A DNA stretch of 64,000 bases from Peribolospora baueri (lineage: Eukaryota; Basidiomycota; Peribolosporomycetes; Peribolosporales; Peribolosporaceae): assembly GCA_029717555.1 (NCBI GenBank), contig JAMDHS010000048.1:1-64000 (forward strand), given 5' to 3'. Of this stretch, positions 10,528-20,924 are shown piece after piece (within the stretch, counting starts at the first letter, position 1; each line of letters starts with the position of its first letter). The notes beneath the pieces were generated by a model, which saw only the letters and a list, made by a program, of their open reading frames with translations, was not told where the DNA came from and made no database searches. The position numbers and the translations under genes were made by a program.

Positions 10528-13525
10528 TCACGCGCCATTGCTGTGATGACTGAGCGCCTGATCGGCCTTCTGCAGATCGCCCTCGCTCAAAGCATTCGTC
10601 CTGACGCCGTTCGCACCACCCACGCTACCGGGCGTGCTCACTCCGGAGCCTACGGCCGAGCCGGAGCGCGACCTGCTGCCGGAGTGGGTCTTTGTGATGA
10701 GCGGGAAGGGATATGCGTCGTCGTCGTCATCGTCGGCGTCCTGGTTGTGTAGCGAGTGCCAGGCCTGGGTGTGTGCGCGCGAGGCAAGAAAGGAGAGAGG
10801 AGTGAGTGAGTCGGTGAAGAGAAGGAGCGCGTCAGAGGGACGGACGGAGGGGGCGCGCGCACCTGTACACCTCGGTAATCGGACGTGTCGAGCGCCTGCA
10901 TCCCCTCGGTGAGCGTGCCCATGTCCCCCGGCGTCCTCCAGCCCGCCCTACTGCTCAAGCTCTGTCCTCTCAGCCTCGGGCTGGCGGGCGCGCTGAGCGG
11001 AGGCACCTGGGCGGCGGACGAGCTGAAATCGAAATAGTCCTCGTCGTCCTCGTTGAACGAGTCTGGGTACGCGCGCCGGAGGGCGAGCTGGCGCGCCTTT
11101 GCGTACTCGAGTCCGAGGGACTTCCAGTCCAAGAGAGGCGAGAGCCGCTCGGTTCGGTTGCGCTGGTTGATGCGTTGGCGGCGGGTCTGTGTGCCGACGA
11201 GACGATGGCCGGGACGGAAGAGGGGAGGAGGACATGGTAGGGAGGAGGAGGACATGGTAGGGAGGAGGAGGACATGGTAGGGAGGAGGAGGACGGCAGGG
11301 AGGAGGAGGAATGTGATGAGCCCGGGAACGGGGACTAGGGCGGAAAAGGGACGGTCGGGTGGTCGACTGACCTTCTGACAAAAGGAGACCATCTGATCCG
11401 TCAACTGGTTCACGCTCTCCTCCACGCTCTTCTGCCTACGATCGACAATGTAGATGCCATAGTCGTCCGAGTTGTCGATCATGTCTTCCATGAAGCACCC
11501 GAATCCGCTCAGGTTGGTTGTGATGGATGGGATGCCCATGACCGTGCACTCCGCCGGCGTGTACCCCCACGGCTCGTAGTAGCTCGGGAAGACGCCGAGG
11601 TGGCAACCTCGTACGAATTCTTCGTAATCCAAGCCGAGGATCGGGTTGTTGGCGTTGAGGAACTCTGGGTGGAAGACGACCTTGACGCGGTCCGACGAGC
11701 GGTTGAACAATTCCACGCGACGGATCTGGTTCAGGATGGGGTCGTTGGCGTCGTCTTGCATGTTGTGCGTCGTGATGGGCGGGAGGGAGTTGCGTTTGAG
11801 AGCGAAGAGGCGACGCTTGAGGAGGATCTTGTCTTGATCCGAAAGGAGCGTCGCGGGGTCGATCAGATCGTCTCCTCCGGCGCTGTTAAAGAGGAGAGTG
11901 GGGACTGGTTGTGAGCCCGAATGGAGGGAGGACAACAACGAGGGGAAGATGGGAGAAGAGGACGAAAAAAAAAAAAAAAAGAGGCGAGGACAGACGAAAA
12001 CAAAAGAGGAAGCAATGACAGATGAAGATAAGGTAAGAAGAACGCACCCCTTGTACCTCGCCGTCCTCTCAAAAAGCCTCTCGCCGACGCGCTGCTGTAT
12101 CTCGGTGACGGTATCCTTGAGTTGCTTGGTGACGGCCTGTCCCTTGAGGGCCTCGATGGTGTAAGAGTGGGTGGCGGCGGGCATGATGATAAAGGCCACG
12201 ACGGTGACCGAGCTGCCCATCGTCTGCAGACGGTGGTTGAGACGGGCGAGCGACTCGATGAACATATCCACGCCCTTGTTCCTGTACTCGTACCTGCCGG
12301 CGGTGAAGAAGTAGAGGGTGTTGTCGAGGTCAAAGTCGTAGTGACCGTAAAAGTGACCGCGGACAAAGTCGTTGATCTTGGCCTTTGCAACGGCGTGCAG
12401 GTTCTGGAACTCGTGCACGGCAGAGAACTTGACGACGTTGAGGCCGTTTGGCAGGACGCCATCTGCAGGAATCATCGGAGAGCAGGTTCAGCGAATCGTC
12501 GGAGCAGGTTCAGCGAGGGAAACCGCGCGCTCGGCTCACCAGGTTTCCTCTTCAACAAGTGCTCGCTCTCGTAGGCGGTGATGTGGCTAACGGTGGTGAA
12601 GACGTCTGCACAGTGGGTCGCGGCCCTCTCGATACAATATCGGTGGTAAATCCCTCGTTTTCCGGCCTCGTGATCGACGTCAAAGTACTGGAGGTTGTTA
12701 TAAAAATCGACCGAGCCCGCACAGAGGTATCGGCCGAGGAGGGTGGCATGGGTGGTGAAGACGGTGGTGACGTCGATGTGGCGCTTCCTGCAGAGCGGGA
12801 TGGCGACGCCGGCTTGCCATTCGTGGAAGTGGGCGACGACGGCGCGGCGGCGTTCGTGGGTGACGAACTGTAAAAAAATATGCGTAAGGGAGCGATGGGA
12901 GCGATAGGAGGTAAAGGGTAAGAAAAGCTACTACGAAGATGACCAAAGAAGAGAAAAAAGACGCGACTCGCCTCGCCGAGGAACCAAGCGACGAGGTAAC
13001 CAAAGATGATGGTCTCGTTCGTCTCTTGATCGTTGGGCGGCGTCGGAATGCCGGCCAGGCTCCAGAGGTCTCCCTTCCACTCGTCCAAGCGATTGTAAGC
13101 GCTTCCGGTGTCGAAGAGAAGGACGCGGGGGGCGGAGTCGATGAGCCAGCGGCCGTAAAGGAACTTGACGCCCGCCTTGCGCATGGCATCCAAGGTGAGT
13201 CGGAGGGGCTCCGAATCGGGCTCGAGCGCCTCGACCTCCATGGGCGCGGTCTTGTAGGAGAGCGGGCCGATGAGGCAGTAGCGGTCGCCATACTCCTTCA
13301 CCGTCACGGGCGCCTTGGTCTTGATGACGGTGTAGATGCCTCCGACTGTGGTAGGGGAGGGAGAGAGAGAGCAAAGGGAGGAGGATGAGCGGGCGATCAC
13401 TGGGCGGGCGGAGGAGCGATGGAAGCACGGGGTAGCTGACCCTTGTTGGCGACCTCCCACGCGGACTCGAAGAGGAGATGATCGTCGCCGACATGGCGAG
13501 TGAGCTGCTGCTGTCCGTCCGACAT
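10528..13525 (-). CDS. GSY1: Glycogen synthase (GT3 family)
   Basis: Adds glucose from UDP-glucose to glycogen in the cytosol. Seven exons: 13525-13441, 13345-12972, 12867-12540, 12462-12049, 11874-11372, 11186-10863, 10764-10528, giving 754 residues. Landmarks in order: [19 protein letters not shown] at the UDP-glucose site, [38 protein letters not shown], the C-terminal Glu motif [23 protein letters not shown], and the arginine cluster [15 protein letters not shown] that senses glucose-6-phosphate. The Ser/Asp-rich tail is where family members are phospho-regulated. The junction LGE|FVTHERR only works with a GC donor (GCGAGT). The exon 4/5 junction is ambiguous: GTACAA at 12056 paired with AACAG at 11883 gives the same total length but drops the conserved RYKG. 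Confidence 0.97.
11231..11290. repeat. Three perfect 20-bp tandem repeats in GSY1 intron 5
   Basis: The unit gacatggtagggaggaggag occurs at 11231-11250, 11251-11270 and 11271-11290, with a partial unit before and a decayed one after. It lies wholly in the intron between glycogen synthase exons 5 and 6, so copy-number change would alter only intron length. On the transcribed strand it is a pyrimidine-rich repeat. Confidence 0.95.
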
Positions 13526-14696
13526 GCCGAGGGACGGAGTCTAGTCTAATGGGGCTTGGGTGGTAGGATGCGGTGGGCGAGGGGGGGTGAAGGAGTAAAG
13601 AGAAGAAGGAAGGGTGGTTGATGGATGGAGGTGGTGGTTGGAGGAAAGAAGGGAGTGGGTGTGGGGTAAGGCACAGTTGGGTGGTTGTCGATGTGCCTAG
13701 CGCAGACGATGACGACGACGCGCGTGTGGGGACTGCAATCGCTGCCGAGCGTGGAAGAGGAAGAAGGAAAAAACAAAGAAAAGGGAGAAGGAGACTGCGT
13801 CGGTTGGGAAAGAAGATAGATGAGCCGACGCCGCCGACGCTCGCTCCCAACCGTCGTCCATTCCATTGGCTCGCTTTGTATGTGTCTCTCTCTCACCCTC
13901 GCAAGCTCCACGCCGAGTCGGAGGCGACGTTGGCGTTGGCTGTGGATGGTATTCGCTGAGACGACGCGGGGCGACGCTGCTCGTTGGAGGCGGGGCGGGG
14001 CGGACGGGTGGTGTAGGAGGAAGAGAGGCGGCGGCACGAAGACGAGAAGACGAAGGCGAAGATGAAGACGAAAAATGGACAAAAAAAATGAAGAAGAAGA
14101 AGAAGAAACAAGCAAGCACCGGTCTTCGCTCTCCCCCGATCTCCCCCTTTACTCATTCACCCTCCACCCCCGATCTCCGCACCCGCCCCGCGCCCCACGC
14201 CGCGCCGCAGCAAACATTCCATCCGTCAGACATTGTGTCGCTCTCTTATCATCCACGGACGGACGGACGGACAGACTGACAAACAAAACGAGTGGTATAT
14301 GAACAATCCGTACATGCAAAGTTACGAGGGCTAATCCCGTGGTCACCCGAGAAGGAAGGAAGAAACGAAAGAAGGAAGGAGACGCTCCTTCTTGCGGAGC
14401 ATCACGCAAACGGAAACCGAACCGAGGACGACAAAGAGCGAAAGCAAAAGAAACAAGGGTTGGGCAAAGAAAAGGGGGGGTAGGAGAACGGCGCATTACT
14501 GCGCGATACAATGTTCTGGGATAGGATGGAATGGAATGGATGGATGGATCGACTGCTTGTGGGGAGAGTTGGAATCGACCAAGAAAAGATACAGGACCGG
14601 GGATGCCGTAGAACGGCGAGGAGACAGCGGAACGACGACGACTGGGAGGGTCCCAAAACCGCAAAGCGAAGAAGAAAAGAAGCAAACAAAGGGCCG
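13526..14696. other. Intergenic region, promoter of GSY1
   Basis: 1.17 kb between the GSY1 start and the stop of the large membrane-protein gene, both on the minus strand. It contains short GGAC repeats at 14262-14273 and long purine-rich stretches. No open frame looks like protein. Confidence 0.5.
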
Positions 14697-17600
14697 TCAA
14701 GCGTGCGAATCGCCAGTCCCGGGCCGAGACGACGTTCCGGTCCCCCTCCTGGATGTCGGCTTGGTGGGCGACTCGCCGTCGGTGTCGTCGTAGTGGCTCC
14801 CGCTCTCCTCCCTGATCGCCATCAGACCGCCCTCGCTCGGGCTCCGGCCCTCGAGCGACGGACCGTGAGCGTGAGCGCTATTGCCCAATAGGCCGAACGC
14901 CGGCTCGATCGACTCGGGGGAGAGCGGCGAGTCGGAGGCGTCAACTCCTTGACGGCGAGGCAAAGACGGGTCGGGATACTGCAGCCAGAGACGGTGCTCG
15001 GCCTCGTCGTCTGACGTGGACGTCGACGACGACTCGGCACCTCCTCCGCCCAACGCCAGCTCTCCGGCCATTCGTTCGTCCTGCCTACGCTGACCACTCT
15101 CCTCGGCGACGCCGCCTGGCAATTCGGCTACGATCTCGCCAGACGCAGGTTCGTCGCCCTCCTCCTCATCTTCCTCACCGGCAGTACCGCCGGCGGCGGC
15201 GGCAGCATCTCGGTCCTCATCGCTCTCGCGTGGAATGCTCGCTCCGTCAGAGGCCGGCCGCCTGGTCGTCAACTGCCACCAAGCGCCGGTCTCGCGGGTA
15301 CGGGCCAAACTCCCAAGAGGGCGTGCCTCCTCAGCGGCCACGGCCACGGGCCCGGCGACGCCAGCGACGACGACGACGACGTCCATTTGGGACCCCGGAA
15401 CGATCTCTTCTCCGTCCAGCTCCTCGCTCTCGATCCCCGAACCGGCGTTCGGAAAGCGTGAGCGTCGTCGACGACCGGAGGCGGACGGGCGTGGATCCTC
15501 CCACTCCATCAAGTCTTCCGAAGAGCTCGAGTTCGAGTTCGAGTTCGAGCTCGCGCTCTCCGCCCCAGCGGCGCCGCCACCTCCACGGCCCCGTTCACCG
15601 GAAGAAGGCGGCTCGAACGCTTCGCCCTGCGACGCCACAGACGAAACCGGCAATCCCACCCAAGACCGATTGGGCATGTGGTGGTAGTCATAGTACGCCG
15701 CGAGGGGGTCGTCCGCACTGCCACCGCACTGCCCGCCTCTGCTCTGGCTCTCGAGCACAAGCGCACCACCACCACCGCCGCCCGCTCTCTCGACAAAGCT
15801 GTCAGAGCCGGCCGAATGCGAGCCGGGCCGACTGCCCGAGGCGGCGGCGGAGGAGCTCGGCGTGCGTTCAAGCTCGCTCGCCGAACTGAGGTTAATCTCT
15901 GGATCGGAGACTTGTACGAACGGTGCGCCGCCGGGGCCGGTGAGGAAAGGGTATGGATCGAAGTCGGGCAAGGTAATCGGCGGCGTCGGCGTACGTCCGT
16001 CGTCGTCGCACGATCCGGAGATGACCTGCTCGACCAACGGCGGCCGTGCCGTCTGGCGAGGCGTGCCGCTCCGGGCGGATTCGGACGACAGCGACGTCCC
16101 GCCACGATCCATGGCGGTAGCAGAGAGCGAGTCGGCCGTCGTGGGCGCCTTTGTCACCGCTCCAGGTGCGGCCACGGACGCCGGCGCCGGCGGGTATTCC
16201 GTGCTCGACGGAAGGGTGGCGGGGAAGGAGGGATCGGAGGGACTGGAAGCGACCAAGGCGGTGGTGGTATGGCTGCTCTTCTGCGGCGACGTCGGATAGA
16301 CGCGCTGCGGTTGTCGACCGACACCGGAGACGGCGTACAACTCGGGCGCGCTCATGCTCGTCATCGTCGGCTGCTGAAGTGGAAACGACAGCGGCATCGA
16401 CAGCGCGGACATCTCCGGCGTCGTCCCGTTCCGCGCGGCGGCTTCCGCGGCAGAGAGGATGGGCGACGAGTCTGTGCTGACGCCCGTGCTCGTTCCGGGC
16501 GTTGCACCCGTCCCAGGCGTAGCCGAGGATCTCCCACGCGAGGGTGTGGGCGTGACGGCGCTCGGTCCGGCGGTGGCGGTGGCGGCACTCGTCTGGGCGC
16601 GCGCAAAGGACGGCGTGCGCGAAACGTCCTCGCTCTTGCGCTCGGACAAGCGCCCGCCTCCGCCGTCGCCGCTCCGCCGCCTTGCGAGCGCGCCGCTGGT
16701 GGAAGTGTCGAGAGAAAAGCGACCGCCGCTGACGCGAGCAAAGGCTGCCGTTTGACTGCCGATGCTGGATCCACGGGCGAGGAGGGGACGGGAGGTGCAC
16801 GAGTCCACGGCGTCTTGGACTCGCTGGGCGGCCCTGCGACGCCAGCCCCAAGGGCGGGTCCAGCCCTCGCCCCTCACGTCATCCCACGCGTCCAAGGCGG
16901 CGAGGTCGGGGATGTACGTGTAGCCGTGAACAGGGTCGTCGTCGTATTCTTCTCCGAGGAGAGTGGCCGGCTGTCCGACGTGAGCCGACCGACGGCGGCG
17001 CGACAGAGACTGGGATTCGAGTCTGAGACTCTCGGCGCGAGAGGTGGGGCCATGTCCGAAACAAGGGTTGCCGGCGACGCACACGAGGGCGGTCCACGAA
17101 GCGAGGAGGACTACGATACGCCAGGCGGCCCAGCAGGTGTTGATGAGGAGGATGACGAACGCGTAGGTCGTCAAGGCGCCATCGTCGGAGTGGAAGTAGG
17201 CAGTGTCGCGGGGCGTCGCAGGTAGCAAGGTCTGCGAGGCGGAAGAAAAGAGGAGGAGGAGGACAAGGGAGAGGGCGGCTCGGGGGAGCAGAAGAAGGAC
17301 GGTGGGCCAGTCTAGGATCGAAGTCGGGAACGAGCGATCAACTTCCTCGTCGTCGTAGTTGACGACGGCCATGAAACGAGGGCGAGGGCGAGGACGAGGA
17401 CGAGTACTCACTCTGTGACAAGTACCAACACGTCTCGAGAGCAAAATCGCCCCATCCGGCACGCAGACGGATACGGTAGAGGAATGAGTAGAGGGCATAG
17501 CTCTTCATACAGGTCAGGTTGAACGCCACGGAGGAGAGGTAGATGGGAAAGATGGCCGGCCGACCTGGAGTGCGGGCAAGAGTGAGAAGGGGAGGAAGCT

Positions 17601-19455
17601 CGCACATCAGCTCGCAGCTCGAAAGGGGACGACGATGACGCCGGACGGGGAGAGTCGACACTGCGGCCTACTCACTGCTCTTCCACCTCCTCGCAAACTG
17701 CCACAGCACCTCGTATCCCACCAGCACTCCTCCAGCCCACGCGACGAGGCAGAACACGTACGCTGCGACGGCGACCCACCAGGCCTTTTGTGCTCCTACC
17801 AGTTCTCCTCCGCCTCCGCCTTCGACTTGCGGCTGCGGCTGCGGGTGAACGGCGACCTGCACGAGGGCGTAGAGGACATTATAGTCGAGGAAGATGGTGA
17901 TGGGAAGATAGGCGTAGACGAGGAGCGGGAAGACGAGGTAGTGGATCCGGGCGAGTCTGGAGCGGTAAACGAGCGGCGACAGGTTGAGCGCGGGAGCACG
18001 GAAGCGCGGCGTGATGGGCCCGCCGTTGCCGAAGCCGAAACCAGACAAGAGGACGGAGGAAGGGAAGGAGGGAGGCGCACGGACGGGGCCTCCGGAGCTC
18101 CTTCGTCCTCTGGCGCTCGTGGGCGAGTGGCTGGGCGCGTGGACGAGGGTGGCGGCGGGGGGGTGGGCGTAGGCGATGCCGAGGTCGGAAGGGACAGAGA
18201 CGGAAACGGGTGGCGCCTCTGCGGGGGAAACGCGAGTGTCGGAGGACCTGACGACGACGCCATCGCTCCTCCCGTCGCCACCACTGCTGTGCCTAACCCT
18301 CGCGGCAAGCACGTCAGGATGGACGGGACGGTGACCGTGACGATCCTGCCCGCGCGCCGTCCTCATGCTCTCGCTCCTGGAGATGGCAACGCGGTGAGCG
18401 ATCGCATCGGGACTACTAAGCGAACGACCGGTGCCGGGGGAGGCGAAAGCGGCATCGAGGGAGCGACGAGCGCCTCCGGCGGCGGCGGTGACGGCGACGG
18501 CGGGGGAAAGAGCGGATCGGGAGAGAGCGGAGGGGTCGAAGGAGAGCCGCCTCGCCGAGAGTCCTGGTCCTGGGCCACCAGAGCCGGTGGGGACGGTGGT
18601 GGCGGAAGAAAGAGAAGAGCTAGCCTGCTGGCTCGTCGTCGTCGTCGTGGCTGGAGGGAGGATGCGGGGAAAAGCGGTGGCCGTCGATTTGGTGGTGGTC
18701 GAGGTGAAGGTGCCGCCGGCGGCGGAGGGAGAGGCAGAAGAGGAAGACGGGAATGAAGAAGGGTATAAAACCTGTCCTCGTCCTGACAACGACCGCCGTC
18801 GGGCTTCACCGCCGGCGCCGGCGCCGGCGCTGACCCTCCTCCTCCTCGTGTCGGCAAGCGACACTGGCACGTCTTCCCATCCCATACCGGCCCTCTCCCT
18901 CTCGCCGGCGGAGGAAGAGCGCAGCCTGCGTGCGACTTGCTTCTGCCGCCCTGGGCCCTTGACGTTGCCGTTGCCATTGGCCTTCGCCTTGCCCTTGCCC
19001 TTGCTTCTGCCTCTATCCCGCAACGTGACCGTCGTTTCGACATCGTTGTCGTCGTCGTCATCATGATCATCATGATCATCATCACACTCCCCACTCTCCT
19101 CCCCCGCCTGCCCGTCTCCCTTCAGCTCGCCATTCCCCTCCCCGCCGTCACGCCAACCGGCCAAGATCCTCTCGAGGCTCAGGCTGCCCGGGCTCCGTCG
19201 TCCAAAGGTGCTCTGAAGGAGGTCGTCCGAGCTGTTCGCCGAGCTGGCCCGGCGTCCGGGAGAGGAAGAGGAGGCGAGGATGGGCGAGCCGTGCGGGTGG
19301 GGAGAGACGGGCGAATGAGCGGGATAGGAAGGCTGGGAGGGACCGGCGGAGGAGGAGGCGGTGGTGATGGGAGACGGCGTCCCACGCGTGTCTTCCTTCG
19401 TCGCCGGCGGCATGGGGTCGGCGTTGGAAGAGGGGGGAATGATCGGACTGTGCAT
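14697..19455 (-). CDS. Large multi-pass membrane protein of unknown function
   Basis: Exons 19455-17676, 17564-17412, 17311-14697 join in phase (1515 residues). The N-terminal ~480 residues are Ser/Pro/Gly-rich with an Asp-rich run. A membrane core follows: IHYLVFPLLVYAYLPITIF and AWWVAVAAYVFCLVAWAGG at the end of exon 1, AIFPIYLSSVAFNLTC in exon 2, and TVLLLLPRAALSLVLLLLF plus TYAFVILLINTCWAAWRIVV in exon 3, about five or six helices. The remaining ~780 residues are disordered and Ser-rich, so both tails are probably on the cytosolic side and may be phosphorylated. I do not recognise the family; annotations such as proteophosphoglycan would rest on composition only. The frame stays open upstream to 19690 (an acidic EEEEE run and KLKPSTTFRLRSA), so an extra 5' exon splicing at the AG near 19652 is likely and the start is uncertain. 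Confidence 0.7.
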
Positions 19456-20924
19456 CGGGCCTCGTCCGGTACGGGGGGATCGTGCGCTACGCAGGCGGAA
19501 CGTCGTCGAGGGCTTGAGCTTGGGGCGGTTGAGGAGGAGGTGGATTGACGACGGCGACGGCGACCACTCTTTTTCTTCTTCCTCTTCCTCTTCCTCTTCC
19601 TCTTCCTCTTCTTCGCCGATGCGGAGAGGAGTAGGGATTATGCGCGGGGCCCTGGCAAGAGGAGGAGGAGAGCATGAAGTGGACGACAGGGGCTATATAG
19701 CGGGAGCGGGAAGGGCTCGACTCGACTCAGAAGAGGCGAACGGCGTTGAGGCGCCCCAGTGGGGGTCAGTACGCCGGAGGGCAGGGCATGGGCCGGGGGA
19801 GATGGTGAGAGTGAGGAGGGCGGAGTGATGGGGATGATGGCGTGACGTGAGAAAGGGGGAGGGATAGAGATAGGGGAGCGGTGGGGTGGCCTTTGGTGCG
19901 TGCCTTGTCGGCGTCGTCGAGTCGAGTCGCTCGAGCGGGCCGGGCTGGCCGGGCTGTGCTGAGGTGAGGGGGAGGAAGGAGAGATGGGAGGAGAGAGCAG
20001 GTTGAGCGACTCGTTCGTGCGTGCGTGCGTTCGTCGTCCGTCTCTTCGGGGCCGGCGGCTGCGTCGGCGGGCGGAGGGTGATCGGGATGGACGTCGTGGC
20101 GGGCTGACGATGGAGAGAGGGCGACTCACCGGCGGGTGGAGACGTCTCTGGAATGTGGGACGGCGAGTGGGAAAGAGAAAAGTGGGGAACGGAGAAGAGA
20201 AGAAAGAGAGTGAGGGGTGTGGGTGGTGGTGGTGGAGGCAACGAGCGTCGAGGGCGTTCGAAGCACGACAACGGGCCTATTCGCGTTGTCGGCTGCTATC
20301 TGGAAGAGAAGACGATGGAGAAGAAGGAGGCGATATAGAAGGAGAAGGAGAACAACGTCGGTCAAGCCAAGTCCATCGTCGACCGACCACCGAGACGCAA
20401 CTCGCCGCCGCCACCACCGCCAGGCATCGCCTCGCTCCACCTCACCTCACCTCAAGGCTCCTCGTATCGTTCCGCCGCCATCTCGTCTCCACCCGAGTCC
20501 ATCTTCTCGGAGCGCGCGCTAGCCTGGTACGGGATCGCCCACACCGCTTCGCTTCTGTGCATGGCGTCCGACGCTTTTATTAGACGCACGTCCACAGATC
20601 CATCGATGGTGGTCTCCAGTCAATAGCCTCCATTCGCACTCGCACTCGCACCCAACTATTTCGCCCCTCGTGCACGTTCCCCACCGCCGTCATCGTAACC
20701 TAGATAAACAGGTAGATAAATAAGATAAAACTGATAGATAGACAGATAAACGGCCCATCTCCTCCCGTTTTTGCCGCCGCTCGTCCTCATCCCCATCGAT
20801 CGCCGCCTATCGCCGCTGCCGCCCCTCGATCAGCCCTCGCACGGTCCGTGCGTTGCGTTGCGTTGCGTTGCTCCTTTCATGGACTAGTCCGCGCTCGCAC
20901 ATCGCACCCCTTCCATCTCTCCGC
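19456..20924. other. Divergent intergenic region, with likely 5' exon of the membrane-protein gene
   Basis: Between the start of the minus-strand membrane-protein gene and snurportin on the plus strand. 19456-19690 probably codes on the minus strand (see that gene). A GTGAGT donor on the minus strand near 20129 could belong to its first exon. 20695-20755 is an AT-rich island of GATA-type repeats (GATAAAC, GATAAAT, GATAGATAGA), unusual in this GC-rich window. 20848-20872 is a (GCGTT)n repeat just before snurportin. Confidence 0.5.
20848..20872. repeat. Short (TGCGT)n pentamer repeat
   Basis: About four and a half copies of TGCGT, 53 bases before the snurportin start codon, so probably in its leader or core promoter. 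Confidence 0.8.

Noticed and set aside
11231-11290. 20-bp repeats in GSY1 intron as a CRISPR-like array
   Set aside because: Units are directly adjacent without spacers, low complexity, and inside a eukaryotic intron.
15678-17225. 515-codon plus-strand frame opposite the large membrane protein
   Set aside because: Antisense shadow of a GC-rich coding exon; Arg/Gly-rich with no domain, while the minus strand has clear membrane helices.
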